From Aureimonas sp. Leaf427 (GTDB lineage Bacteria; Pseudomonadota; Alphaproteobacteria; Rhizobiales; Rhizobiaceae): 64,000 bases of DNA. The DNA lies in assembly GCF_001425485.1 (NCBI RefSeq), contig NZ_LMQW01000007.1, positions 9,542-73,541 on the forward strand. Reading direction: 5' to 3'. The notes beneath the pieces were generated by a model that was given only the letters and a program-made list of their open reading frames with translations, was not told the DNA's origin and ran no database searches. Position numbers and translations under genes: made by a program. This document shows, piece after piece, positions 1-7,787 of this stretch; the first letter of the stretch is position 1; every line of letters starts with the position of its first letter.

Positions 1-8
1 GCGTCTGC

Positions 9-29
9 GGCCGTAGCCCCGCTACGGCC
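9..29. terminator. Hairpin at window edge
   Basis: A perfect 9-bp inverted repeat (GGCCGTAGC / GCTACGGCC) with a three-base loop. Neither side has a clear T-run, so it could be a weak terminator for a gene left of the window or simply an intergenic palindrome. The stretch from 30 to 174 holds no recognisable gene apart from a decayed repeat copy. Confidence 0.35.
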
Positions 30-94
30 TTGCCACCCACCTTGACCTTGGCCGATAGGGGGCCAGCAGAACTGGGTCCTATTTACCGTCCGAT

Positions 95-175
95 GCTCTA
101 GGGCCCGTCAGGTCCATTCCGAACCAGGCAGGCTCCCGTTCGGGACGACCGGTTTCCGCTGATTCCTGACAGCTT
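95..175 (+). repeat. Dispersed hairpin repeat, degenerate copy A
   Basis: Matches the copy at 2921-3020 at both ends (gcccgtcaggt near the left end, accggtttccgctgattcctgac near the right end) but lacks about 27 bases from the middle. It lies just downstream of the stop codon of the SnoaL-like gene. The left hairpin is damaged compared with the other copies. Confidence 0.6.
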
Positions 176-624
176 TAACGGCGAAGCGTCTCGGTTTCGC
201 CTGGGATGGGCTCGGCCGCCCCCGGAGGGGCGGTCGTTGCCAGCTGCAACTCGATCGCAGCCTTGTCGAGGATCGAGCGGACGTCGACGATGGTCCCCTC
301 GCGCAGTTCGTAGAAGACGTTTTCGGCGAAGCGGATGCGCCGTCCGTCGACGGGAAGGCCGAGGAAGGTGCCGACGGGCGTGCAGTCGAAGGCGAGACGG
401 CTGGCGACGCGCGGCGGATCGACGGCCAGGATCTCGATGGAGAAGCGCAGGTCCGGAATCTCGTGGTGATCGCGTTCGAGCATCGTCCGGTAGCCGGCAA
501 GGCCGATCCGACGACCGTTGTGCGAGACGTCGGGATGGACGAAGCGGCCGAGCAAATCCCAGTCGCGCCGGTTCAGGCAGTCGATATAGGCGCGGTAGAA
601 AGCGGCGAGTTCGCTCTGGTTCAT
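175..624 (-). CDS. SnoaL-like / ester cyclase-family protein (NTF2 fold)
   Basis: A 149-residue protein with the pattern of SnoaL-like polyketide cyclase / ester cyclase proteins of the NTF2-like fold. The N-terminus reads FYRAYIDCLNRRDWD followed by FVHPDVSHNGR, the usual helix and cone-lining segment, and a later strand carries GTFLGLPVDGRRIRFAENVFYELREG. No signal peptide is visible. These proteins bind or isomerise small molecules, but the substrate cannot be inferred here. It ends next to a degenerate dispersed repeat and has no clear operon partner; the upstream gene is on the same strand 116 bases away. The family call is fairly firm, the activity unknown. Confidence 0.75.
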   Translation of the reverse strand: MNQSELAAFYRAYIDCLNRRDWDLLGRFVHPDVSHNGRRIGLAGYRTMLERDHHEIPDLRFSIEILAVDPPRVASRLAFDCTPVGTFLGLPVDGRRIRFAENVFYELREGTIVDVRSILDKAAIELQLATTAPPGAAEPIPGETETLRR

Positions 625-740
625 GGTGTCCGTTCGATCAGCCGCTGGATCGTCGCGTGGACGCTATCCGGCACCGGCCACCCGCCGCCACGCATGCCTG
701 GCGGCATGCGCCGTGCGACGGGCGGGTCCGGGTGTCCGGG

Positions 741-1400
741 TCACGAGTAGGGCGAGATCGACACTTCGACGCGGCGGTTCTGGGCGCGGCCGTAGTCCGT
801 CGCGTTGTCGGCGATCGGCTGGGATTCGCCGTAGCCGCGCACGTTGAGGCGCCGGCCGTCGATGCGCTGGCTGGCGAGATAGTCGGCGACGCTCTCGGCG
901 CGGCGCTGAGAGAGATCGTAATTGTAGTTGTCGGAGCCCTGACTGTCGGTGTGGCCGCCGACATCCACGGCGGACTTGTCGTATTTCGCCAGCACGATCG
1001 CGACCGAGTTCAGGACGGGATAGAACTGCGAGCGGATCGTGTCGCCATCGGACGGGAAGGTGATGTTGGAGGGCATGTTCAGGACGATGCGGTCGCCGAC
1101 GCGCGTCACCGAGACGCCCGTGCCCTGGAGCTGGCGGCGAAGCTCGGCCTCCTGGTTGTCCATGTAGGCGCCGATGCCCGCGCCGCCGATGCCGCCGATG
1201 CCCGCGCCGATCAGCGCCGCTCTGCCCGCGTCGACGCCCGTCGCCCGGCCGATCACATAGCCGCCGAGCGCGCCGACGCCGGCGCCGATGCCCGCCCCGC
1301 CGACCGTGTTCGAAAGCTGGCTCTCGCCGGTATAGGGATTGGTCGTGCAGCCCGAGAGGAGCAGGGTCGCGGCGACGAATGCGGGAATGAGGCGCGTCAT
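741..1400 (-). CDS. OmpA-family lipoprotein with glycine zipper
   Basis: Outer-membrane lipoprotein of 219 residues. The chosen start gives MTRLIPAFVAATLLLSGCTT, a signal peptide with lipobox LSGC, Cys18 being the predicted lipidated residue. Residues about 35-80 are a glycine-zipper segment (GGAGIGAGVGALGG and IGAGIGGIGGAGIGAYMDN). The C-terminal half is an OmpA-like peptidoglycan-binding domain with GGHTDSQGSDNYNYDLSQRRAESV and a closing GRAQNRRVEVSI. This resembles the YiaD/Pal-related group that ties the outer membrane to murein. An upstream in-frame ATG at 1520 would put 40 residues before the signal peptide and was rejected. It is transcribed divergently from the diguanylate cyclase; the 272 bases between them show no further gene. 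Confidence 0.88.
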   Translation of the reverse strand: MTRLIPAFVAATLLLSGCTTNPYTGESQLSNTVGGAGIGAGVGALGGYVIGRATGVDAGRAALIGAGIGGIGGAGIGAYMDNQEAELRRQLQGTGVSVTRVGDRIVLNMPSNITFPSDGDTIRSQFYPVLNSVAIVLAKYDKSAVDVGGHTDSQGSDNYNYDLSQRRAESVADYLASQRIDGRRLNVRGYGESQPIADNATDYGRAQNRRVEVSISPYS

Positions 1401-1672
1401 GGCAGGGTCCGGATAGTGGCAGCGGTTGGCGGAACCCTGCCGAAGGATGGTTGACGAAGGCTGAAGAAGCCCGTCCCCGCCTTCCCCCACCATTGCGATC
1501 CAAGTTTGACGCTTCCTCAACGTTGCCCGGCTATCGTCTTTTCGACGAAGACCTGCACGAGCCTCGCTGCGGAGCAGGCCGCTCGATCGAGCAGGCCTTC
1601 ATCCGCTTCGCGGCCGCCGGGCCACTTACGCGCATCCGTACCGGATTCGCGCCAATCCAGGCGACGAGGATC

Positions 1673-2875
1673 ATGCCAGGACATGTGCCTGCCCATCCCC
1701 TGTTCGATATGCGGCTCCGGCTGACGCCGGAGCTGGAGGCTCTCTACGAGGCCGAGCACCACGATGAGCGGTGCTTGTCGATCCAGCATTCGCTCGTCGT
1801 CGGCCTCGTCCTCTACAACATCCACACGTTCACGGGCGCGCTTCTGCTGCGGGACGTCTTCGAGATTTCGGCGATGCTCCGGCTCGTCGTGGTGACGCCC
1901 GCCTCGTTGCTCTTCCTCGTCCTTCTCCCCCGTCTTGGCGGACCCGCCCGCGAACGCCTCCTGGTCATCGCGGTTCTCAACGCCTTCTTCCTTCCTCTCG
2001 CCGTGTTCTGGACGTCCACCGACCCCAACTCGCCCTTCGCCTTCGCCGAGTTCACGCTGACCCTCGTCTTCGCCTGCATGTCGCTGCCCCTGCGCTTCGT
2101 GCATGCGGCGGGCTTCACGCTCCTGGCTTTTGTCGGCGTGGCCGGCGTGGTCTCGACCAAGCCGGGCCTGTCGGAGGATGTCGTCCTCGCCTTCCTCCTG
2201 CAGTTCGGCACGGGCTGCGTGCTCACGCTCTATGCCAATGGCCGGACCGAGAGCCTGCGCTGCCGGTCCTTTCTTCGAGAGCTGGACGTGCGCCGGGAGG
2301 TCGTGGGCGCGGAGGCCCGCAGCGACGCGTTCAAGCATCTGTCCCATGTCGATGCCCTCACGGGCCTGCCGAACCGCCGCGTCTTGGACCTCACGTCGGA
2401 GCGCTGGTTCGCCGAGGACCGTCAACTCGCCATGCTGATGATCGACGTCGATTTCTTCAAGCTCTACAACGACCGCCTCGGCCATCCCCAGGGGGACGAA
2501 TGCCTGCGCGCGATCGGGCGGAGCCTGCAGGACCTCGCGCAGGCCTCCGGCTGCATCGCCGCCCGTTTCGGCGGCGAGGAGTTCACGTTCCTGGTGCAGG
2601 GGCTCAGCCAGCTGGAGGCCGCGCGGCTCGCGGGAGACCTCGTGGAGCGCATCCGCGCGCTCGCCATCCCGCATCCCGGGCGCTCCGACGGCCTCGGCAT
2701 CGTCACGGCCAGCGTCGGGCTCGCCTGGGTCGATCATCCGCGCGTCAGTTCGCCGGCGCTGCTTCTGGCCACCTCCGACGAGGCGCTCTATCGCGCGAAG
2801 CGACGCGGGCGAAACCAATGGGCCATGGCCGATGCGCTGAAGGCGGAGCCGCCCCTGGAGGCCGCCTCGGTCTAG
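1673..2875 (+). CDS. Membrane-anchored diguanylate cyclase (GGDEF)
   Basis: About 400 residues. Residues 30-195 contain roughly six hydrophobic membrane segments without a recognisable sensory domain name, then a short linker and a GGDEF domain (about 220-390). The catalytic loop reads RFGGEEF with GGEEF at 300-304, and the metal/GTP-binding strand reads MIDVDFFKLYNDRLGHPQGDE. The domain should make c-di-GMP at the inner membrane. The inhibitory I-site (RxxD ending six residues before GGEEF) is absent: the position reads ASGC, so classical product inhibition is not expected. The frame is open from 1451, but the first 74 residues look non-coding; ATG 1673 or ATG 1709 are the credible starts. 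No EAL domain is present. Confidence 0.85.
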   Translation: MPGHVPAHPLFDMRLRLTPELEALYEAEHHDERCLSIQHSLVVGLVLYNIHTFTGALLLRDVFEISAMLRLVVVTPASLLFLVLLPRLGGPARERLLVIAVLNAFFLPLAVFWTSTDPNSPFAFAEFTLTLVFACMSLPLRFVHAAGFTLLAFVGVAGVVSTKPGLSEDVVLAFLLQFGTGCVLTLYANGRTESLRCRSFLRELDVRREVVGAEARSDAFKHLSHVDALTGLPNRRVLDLTSERWFAEDRQLAMLMIDVDFFKLYNDRLGHPQGDECLRAIGRSLQDLAQASGCIAARFGGEEFTFLVQGLSQLEAARLAGDLVERIRALAIPHPGRSDGLGIVTASVGLAWVDHPRVSSPALLLATSDEALYRAKRRGRNQWAMADALKAEPPLEAASV

Positions 2876-2920
2876 GCCCGAGCGGCGCGCCGGCCGAAAC
2901 ACTTACGGCGTAAGGAGCTA

Positions 2921-3020
2921 GAGTCCGTCAGGTTCATGCTGAACCAGACGGACTCTCGATTCCTTTGTTGTCGTTTGTCTTTTCGGGATAACCGGTTCCC
3001 ACTGATCCCTGACAAACTCT
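2921..3020 (+). repeat. Dispersed hairpin repeat, copy B
   Basis: The best-preserved copy of a ~100-bp intergenic repeat found four times in this window. The left 35 bases form a near-perfect hairpin: GAGTCCGTC, one A/A mismatch, GGTTCA, loop TGC, then TGAACC and GACGGACTC. The right half contains cttttcgggataaccggtt. It sits between the convergent diguanylate cyclase gene and asd. Confidence 0.85.
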
Positions 3021-3021
3021 G

Positions 3022-3049
3022 GCAGGGAGCGACCGGGGCCGCTCCCTGC
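3022..3049 (-). terminator. Putative terminator of asd
   Basis: A 10-bp perfect inverted repeat (GCAGGGAGCG / CGCTCCCTGC) with an 8-base loop, starting 15 bases beyond the asd stop codon. On the asd strand it is followed by cagagtttgtc, a weak T-rich tail. Good stem, imperfect U-tract. Confidence 0.6.
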
Positions 3050-3063
3050 GGTTTGCGTCGGTT

Positions 3064-4095
3064 TCAGGCGGCCTTCTGCGCCCGCAGGAGCCCGCGGTTG
3101 ACGAGAAGCTCGGCGATCTGAACCGCGTTCAGCGCGGCGCCCTTGCGCAGGTTGTCGGCGACGACCCAGATGTTGAGGCCGTTTTCCAGCGTCTGGTCCT
3201 CGCGGATGCGGGAGATGAAGGTCGCGTCCTCGCCGGCGGACTCGTAGGGCGTCGTGTAGCCGCCGTCCTCGTGGGTGTCGACGACGAGGCAGCCCGGCGC
3301 CTCGCGCAGGATGGCGCGCGCCTCGTCGGCGGTGATCGGGTTCTCGAACTCGATGTTCACCGCTTCCGAATGGCCGATGAAGACGGGGACGCGCACGGCC
3401 GTGCAGGTCACCTTGATCTTCGGGTCGAGCATCTTCTTGGTCTCGACCATGACCTTCCACTCCTCCTTCGTCGAGCCGTCCTCCATGAAGACGTCGATAT
3501 GGGGGATGACGTTGAAGGCGATGCGCTTGGTGAACTTCTTGCGCTCGATCGGATCGGCGACGAAGACGGCGCGCGACTGCTTGAAGAGCTCGTCCATGCC
3601 CTCCTTGCCGGCGCCCGACACCGACTGATAGGTCGAGACGACGACGCGCTTGATCGTGGCGTGGTCGTGCAGCGGCTTGAGGGCCACGACGAGCTGCGCG
3701 GTCGAGCAGTTCGGGTTCGCGATGATGTTCTTGCGCGTGAAGCCGGTGACGGCGTCGGCGTTCACCTCCGGCACGATCAGCGGCACGTCGGGGTCGTAGC
3801 GGAAGGCCGAGGAGTTATCGATGACGACGCAGCCCGTCGCGCCGATCTTCGGGGACCAGATCTTCGAGACGTCGCCGCCGGCCGACATGAGGCAGATGTC
3901 GGTGCCGGTGAAGTCGTAGGTGTCCAGAACCTGCGTCTTCAGCGTCTTGTCGCCGTAGGAGACTTCCGTGTTGAGGCTGCGGCGGGAGGCGAGCGCCACG
4001 ACTTCGTCGGCGGGAAAGCCGCGCTCGTCGAGAATGGAGAGCATCTCGCGTCCGACATTGCCGGTGGCACCGACGACGGCGACCTTGTAACCCAT
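3064..4095 (-). CDS. asd: Aspartate-semialdehyde dehydrogenase
   Basis: A 343-residue enzyme that reduces L-4-aspartyl phosphate to L-aspartate 4-semialdehyde with NADPH in the cytoplasm, the branch point to lysine/diaminopimelate, threonine, isoleucine and methionine. The N-terminus has the dinucleotide-binding loop GATGNVG (9-15); the catalytic cysteine is Cys130 in IIANPNCSTAQL; the segment VSTYQSVSGAGKEGMDEL is typical of the family. Length is normal. The ATG at 4095 has a GGAG-type ribosome site in gcggag about 8 bases upstream. The gene is monocistronic, has a hairpin at its end, and is preceded by a candidate Thr/Ile leader peptide (separate entry). dapF of the same pathway lies 17 kb away. 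Confidence 0.97.
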   Translation of the reverse strand: MGYKVAVVGATGNVGREMLSILDERGFPADEVVALASRRSLNTEVSYGDKTLKTQVLDTYDFTGTDICLMSAGGDVSKIWSPKIGATGCVVIDNSSAFRYDPDVPLIVPEVNADAVTGFTRKNIIANPNCSTAQLVVALKPLHDHATIKRVVVSTYQSVSGAGKEGMDELFKQSRAVFVADPIERKKFTKRIAFNVIPHIDVFMEDGSTKEEWKVMVETKKMLDPKIKVTCTAVRVPVFIGHSEAVNIEFENPITADEARAILREAPGCLVVDTHEDGGYTTPYESAGEDATFISRIREDQTLENGLNIWVVADNLRKGAALNAVQIAELLVNRGLLRAQKAA

Positions 4096-4170
4096 GATCC
4101 GAACTCCGCTCTCCCGATCGAGCCCGAACGCTTCCCACCCACCCCGGGGAGAGAAACGGGGCAGGAGACG

Positions 4171-4206
4171 TCAGATAATGATCGTGGTTTTGGCGAAGCG
4201 GTGCAT
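4171..4206 (-). CDS. Candidate Thr/Ile leader peptide upstream of asd
   Basis: A 12-codon ORF translating to MHRFAKTTIII and a stop, ending 75 bases before the asd start. Two threonine codons and three isoleucine codons in a row match the end products made from aspartate semialdehyde. The ATG lies only about 2 bases beyond the transcription start predicted from the promoter at 4215-4243, and no Shine-Dalgarno is seen; a leaderless leader peptide is known for trpL in Sinorhizobium meliloti. Downstream, CTCTCCC at 4145-4151 can pair with GGGAGAG at 4111-4117, just ahead of the asd ribosome site. Too short for gene finders; function is inferred, not shown. Confidence 0.45.
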   Translation of the reverse strand: MHRFAKTTIII

Positions 4207-4214
4207 GGCAAGGG

Positions 4215-4243
4215 CTCATGCGCGCATGGTGGCGTAAAGTCAA
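4215..4243 (-). promoter_or_regulatory. Putative asd promoter
   Basis: TTGACT (4243 to 4238) is a near-consensus sigma-70 -35 box, followed after 17 bases by CATGAG (4220 to 4215), a weak -10. The predicted start lies near 4206-4208, essentially at the ATG of the leader peptide. The remaining 4244-4404 stretch, up to the divergent acetyltransferase gene, holds nothing else I recognise. Confidence 0.45.
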
Positions 4244-4404
4244 TTCCCTCCTTCTCCGGTTTTGCGGCCGAGGCCGCCCAGCGGATCGAACGGCTCGGAG
4301 GCGCTTTCCTTCCGCCCCGACATTTGCGAGAGGTGGGACAGATCGCCCGTCCCCGTCCGGCTCGTTCCACCCGGCTGAGGCCGTGCCGCACCGACAGGAC
4401 CCTC

Positions 4405-4968
4405 ATGAGCGCCCATGCCCTTCGCGACGCAACGCTCGCGGACATTCCCGCCATCACCGCCATCTACCGCCATGCCGTTCTCCACGGCACGGCGAGCTAC
4501 GAGCTGGCGCCGCCCGACGAGGCGGAGATGGAGCGGCGCTTTCTGGCGCTGACCGGGGAGGGCTATCCCTACATCGTCTCCGAGGACGGCTCGGGCACCA
4601 TCCTCGGCTATGCCTATGCCGGCCCCTTCCGCGCGCGGCCGGCCTATCGCTGGTCGGTGGAGGATTCGGTCTATCTGGCCCCGGACGCGCAGGGCTACGG
4701 CGTCGGCCGAGCGCTGCTCCTGCGCCTCGTCGAGCTATCGGAGGAGCTCGGCTTCCGCCAGATGATCGCCGTCATCGGCGGCTCCGACCACGCCCCCTCG
4801 ATCCGCCTCCACGAGCGCGCGGGCTTCCGCACGATCGGCATCTTCCAGAATTCCGGCTTCAAGCACGGAAAATGGATCGACACGGTCTTCATGCAGCTTC
4901 CGCTCGGTGAGAGCGGAGAGACCCCGCCGGACGAGGCGGCCTATCCGGGGACGATGTTCAAGGGGTGA
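4405..4968 (+). CDS. GNAT N-acetyltransferase, phosphinothricin acetyltransferase-like
   Basis: A 187-residue GNAT protein closest in pattern to the Pat/Bar/MnaT group that acetylates amino groups of small molecules such as phosphinothricin, methionine sulfoximine or methionine sulfone. It has the opening RDATLADIPAITAIYRHAV, the conserved GYAYAGPFRARPAYRW segment (about 68-83), the acetyl-CoA loop QGYGVGRA (96-103) and the C-terminal GFRTIGIFQNSGFKHGKW signature. ATG 4405 fits the family N-terminus; the frame runs open far upstream but that part is antisense to asd. It stands alone, divergent from asd. Resistance is only one possible role. Confidence 0.9.
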   Translation: MSAHALRDATLADIPAITAIYRHAVLHGTASYELAPPDEAEMERRFLALTGEGYPYIVSEDGSGTILGYAYAGPFRARPAYRWSVEDSVYLAPDAQGYGVGRALLLRLVELSEELGFRQMIAVIGGSDHAPSIRLHERAGFRTIGIFQNSGFKHGKWIDTVFMQLPLGESGETPPDEAAYPGTMFKG

Positions 4969-5103
4969 AGGGGGCGGCGTTCGCCCGCCGAACGGCCGAC
5001 GGACTGCCGCGCCTTGCGGCGGAGGCGCCATGGCCACGGGGGAACGGGTCCACCGAAAGCCGGGAAACCTGGAGCGGCAGGACGGCCTTCCGTTTCGTCC
5101 GTT

Positions 5104-5577
5104 CTATTCCACCACCGCCACGGCCTCGACTTCGAACAGCATGCCGTCGAGCGCCAGCCGGGGGACGGGCACCAGGGTCTGGGCCGGCCGTGCCTCGCCG
5201 AAGGTTTCGATCACCTGGCTCGTCAGGACGCCGAGCTTGGACGGGTCGTGATCGACCACGAAGATCGTGAGCTTGACGACCTGGTTCGGCTTTGCGCCGA
5301 CGGCGTCGAGGGCGGTGCGAAGGTTGGCGTAGGCCTGCTTCACCTGGGCTGCGAAGTCGGGCGACAGCGCTCCTTGGCCGTCCGCTCCGCCTTGGCCGGA
5401 TATGAAGGCGAGCCGGCCTCCGGCGGGCGCGATGACGGCTTGGCTGTAGCCGAAGGCGGTCGGGTCGAAGAGGCCCGGCGGATTGCGGATGGTCGGCTCG
5501 TTCGCTGTCGCGATGGCGGGCATGAGGGTCATGAAGATCAATCCTCTGGCAGTCAGATGCCTCAGTGCGCGTGACAT
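5104..5577 (-). CDS. Exported RidA/YjgF-family protein
   Basis: 157 residues. The first ~25 (with LIFMTLMPAIATA before the likely cleavage) look like a signal peptide, so this RidA-fold protein should be periplasmic. The mature part carries the family core: AFISGQGGADGQG, LRTALDAVGAKPNQVVKLTIFV, the Arg-containing ARPAQTLVPVPRL and the closing FEVEAVAVVE, so the arginine and glutamate of the RidA active site appear present. Classical RidA hydrolyses reactive enamines/imines in the cytoplasm; exported members have less certain roles. It is divergently paired, 162 bases apart, with a WYL-domain regulator, which probably controls it. Confidence 0.85.
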   Translation of the reverse strand: MSRALRHLTARGLIFMTLMPAIATANEPTIRNPPGLFDPTAFGYSQAVIAPAGGRLAFISGQGGADGQGALSPDFAAQVKQAYANLRTALDAVGAKPNQVVKLTIFVVDHDPSKLGVLTSQVIETFGEARPAQTLVPVPRLALDGMLFEVEAVAVVE

Positions 5578-5739
5578 GAGTCTTTTCCTGCCTCTTGGCT
5601 TTGCCGGTTGCGGGTGACGATGGCCTCGCGGAAAGTCTCTCGGGATCGATCTTCCGCCGCGGCGCGTCGGGAGGTACCTAACGAAGCCCTGTGGCCACCG
5701 TGGTGTCAGCAGTGTTCGCTCGGACGGGACGAAAGACAG

Positions 5740-6429
5740 ATGCGGCGTGCGGACCGGCTCCTTCAGATCGTTCAGGCTCTGCGCCGCCGGCGCGGGCCGA
5801 TGACGGCCCAGGCGCTCGCCGACGAGCTGGAGGTCTCCCGACGCACCATCTACCGCGACGTGCTCGACCTTCAGGCGTCGCTGGTGCCCATCGAAGGCGA
5901 GGCCGGCATCGGCTACGTCCTGCGGCCCGGCTACGATCTGCCGCCGCTCATGTTCACGGTCGAGGAGATCGAGGCCATCGTGCTCGGCGCCCGCCTCGCG
6001 CGGGACCGGGGCGATGCCAGGCTCGCGCGGGCCGCCGACGACGTCCTGGCCAAGGTCTCGGCCGTTCTTCCGCCGCCTCTCGCGGTCGCGATGGAGCGCT
6101 CGGCGCTTCTGGTGCCCTCGAGAGCCGACGACGACGCGGCCTTCGGCCCCTACATGGCCACGCTCCGGCAGGCGGTGCGCGAGCGCGCGAGGCTTCGCAT
6201 CGGCTATGCGGATGCGAGCGGCGCCGTCACGACCCGCGTCGTCTGGCCCCTGGCGCTCCTCTTCTTCTCCCGCGTCACGCTTCTGGGTTGCTGGTGCGAG
6301 CTGCGGGCGAGCTACCGCTTCTTCCGAACCGACCGCATCGAGGACCCGCAGGCTGTGGGCGGCCGCTTCGACGCTCGAAACGGCGCGCTCCTGGACGAGC
6401 TGATGACGAACGAATGCTCGCCGTCTTGA
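5740..6429 (+). CDS. YafY-type HTH-WYL transcriptional regulator
   Basis: A 229-residue regulator. The N-terminal winged helix (about 1-60) reads MRRADRLLQIVQALRRRRG then LADELEVSRRTIYRDVLDLQ, an HTH_11 domain; the rest contains the WYL-type sensor region with IVLGARLARDRGD and VVWPLALLFFSRVTLLGCW, the degenerate WYL motif lying near the latter. WYL domains bind nucleotides or other small ligands. ATG 5740 was chosen because the 44 residues upstream in frame look non-coding. The divergent arrangement with the exported RidA-like gene suggests a regulator-target pair. The adjacent 6430-6708 region has somewhat lower GC and no gene. Confidence 0.88.
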   Translation: MRRADRLLQIVQALRRRRGPMTAQALADELEVSRRTIYRDVLDLQASLVPIEGEAGIGYVLRPGYDLPPLMFTVEEIEAIVLGARLARDRGDARLARAADDVLAKVSAVLPPPLAVAMERSALLVPSRADDDAAFGPYMATLRQAVRERARLRIGYADASGAVTTRVVWPLALLFFSRVTLLGCWCELRASYRFFRTDRIEDPQAVGGRFDARNGALLDELMTNECSPS

Positions 6430-6708
6430 GAGCCGGAGAGCGACCTCCGAGGCCATCGTCGTTTGTACTTCGAGATGCGGAGCACACGGGCGCGATGACG
6501 AAGCTTCTCAAGCAAGCACTTGCGATCATCTATGTTCGCTATGGAACACCAAATGTCGCGACCATGCGATGCGATCATGCCGATCGGCGAGTTGGCCTGC
6601 AAAGTGGGCTCGCCGTCAGATGGCAGGCGCCGCCGAATCGACGTTCGAGGTTGCAGGCTGGAGTGAGATCGGTGGCGTGTGGTACGCTCGCGGACAGCGG
6701 AGTACCCT

Positions 6709-7323
6709 ATGGAAGTTCCTGAACAGGCGCGTGTATCGGCCGAAGAGTTTCTCGACTGGGTTTTCGACCAGGACGGGCGCTTCGAACTTGTCGACGGGTA
6801 CGTCGTCGAGATGATGGCGGGAGCCAAGCAGGGACACAACGTCGTCGTCAGCAATATCGTCATGTCCGTGGGGCCACAGGCCAAAGCCGGCGGCTGTCGA
6901 ACCACTTCCAGCGACACGGCCGTGCAGACGGGCACGGACGGAATACGGTTTCCTGACGTGGTCGTCGACTGCGGGCCTTCCGATCCCAACGCGACGGTTG
7001 CCGCCAACCCAACTCTGGTGGTCGAAGTCTCGTCGCCCGGAACGAGTCAGGTCGATACGACCGACAAGCTCGACGAGTACCAGCGGCACCGGACCATTCA
7101 GCTCATCATGTTCGTCGAACCCGGCGTCGTTTCAGTAAAGCTCTACAGACGGGACGGGAAAGGGCTATGGAAGGCGGAGAAGTACGAGGACCTCGAGGAT
7201 GAGATCGTTCTGCCTGAGATCGGGTCGGTTCTCTCGTTGCGCGATGTCTACGACACACTCGCACCTCGCCATCGGCCGCGCTTGAAGTTGATCGAAGCAG
7301 ACAGCAATCCGAAAATGCGCTGA
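6709..7323 (+). CDS. Uma2-family (DUF820) PD-(D/E)xK protein
   Basis: 204 residues, Uma2/DUF820 restriction-endonuclease-like fold. Visible features: a start MEVPEQARVSAEEFL, the segment RFELVDGYVVEMMAG typical of the family, the catalytic-type acidic residues in IRFPDVVVDCG and LVVEVSSPGTSQVDTTDKLDEY, and a C-terminal LPEIGSVLSLRDVYD. This family is abundant in cyanobacteria, with scattered members elsewhere, and has no settled function. GTG 6679 is an alternative start ten codons upstream. It stands alone with low-GC flanking sequence, compatible with horizontal acquisition. Confidence 0.85.
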   Translation: MEVPEQARVSAEEFLDWVFDQDGRFELVDGYVVEMMAGAKQGHNVVVSNIVMSVGPQAKAGGCRTTSSDTAVQTGTDGIRFPDVVVDCGPSDPNATVAANPTLVVEVSSPGTSQVDTTDKLDEYQRHRTIQLIMFVEPGVVSVKLYRRDGKGLWKAEKYEDLEDEIVLPEIGSVLSLRDVYDTLAPRHRPRLKLIEADSNPKMR

Positions 7324-7376
7324 TCTCGGATCGAGCGACGACATGGCCGCGCCGAGGCGGGTCGATGGCGTCTGTT

Positions 7377-7787
7377 CTACCGCTCCTCGACCGAGCGCAG
7401 CGCCTTGTCGAAGACCTTCAGCACCTGCCCGAGTTCGTGCCCGCGCTTCATCACGAGGCCGCCGGCGGCGGTGACGGAGAAGGCGCCTTGGCGGCGGGCG
7501 AGGCGGGGGGTCTTCTCGACGCGGAAGAGCGGCATTTCGCTGGTGCGGCGGAAGATCGAGAAGACCGCGCGGTCCTTCAGCATGTCGATCGCATAGTCCC
7601 GCCATTCGCCGGCCGCGACCATGCGGCCGTAGATGTTGAGGATCTCGTTCAACTCGCGCCGGTCGAAGGCGACGATGCCGTGCGCGGCGGCGGACGAGGG
7701 GGCGGGGGCTGGCGGATGTCGGGCGGAGGGAAAATCGATGACCTTGGCGCCTTCGCCACGCTCTCCGCCACTCTCCGCCAGTTCCAT
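7377..7787 (-). CDS. DUF2794 domain protein
   Basis: About 136 residues, a family known only from Alphaproteobacteria. Residues from about 35 onward carry the core: FDRRELNEILNIYGRMV, AAGEWRDYAIDMLKDRAVF, SIFRRTSEMPLFRVEK and TPRLARRQGAFSV, ending GHELGQVLKVFDK. No enzyme motif or membrane segment is visible. I chose ATG 7787 (MELAESGG) since the earlier in-frame ATG at 7880 adds arginine-rich sequence of doubtful coding quality; the intermediate ATG at 7817 is also possible. Function unknown; the family assignment is secure. Confidence 0.85.
   Translation of the reverse strand: MELAESGGERGEGAKVIDFPSARHPPAPAPSSAAAHGIVAFDRRELNEILNIYGRMVAAGEWRDYAIDMLKDRAVFSIFRRTSEMPLFRVEKTPRLARRQGAFSVTAAGGLVMKRGHELGQVLKVFDKALRSVEER

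Noticed and set aside
2936-3121. 61-codon ORF over the repeat and terminator
   Set aside because: Translation of repeat copy B; a similar peptide arises from copy D only because the DNA repeats match.
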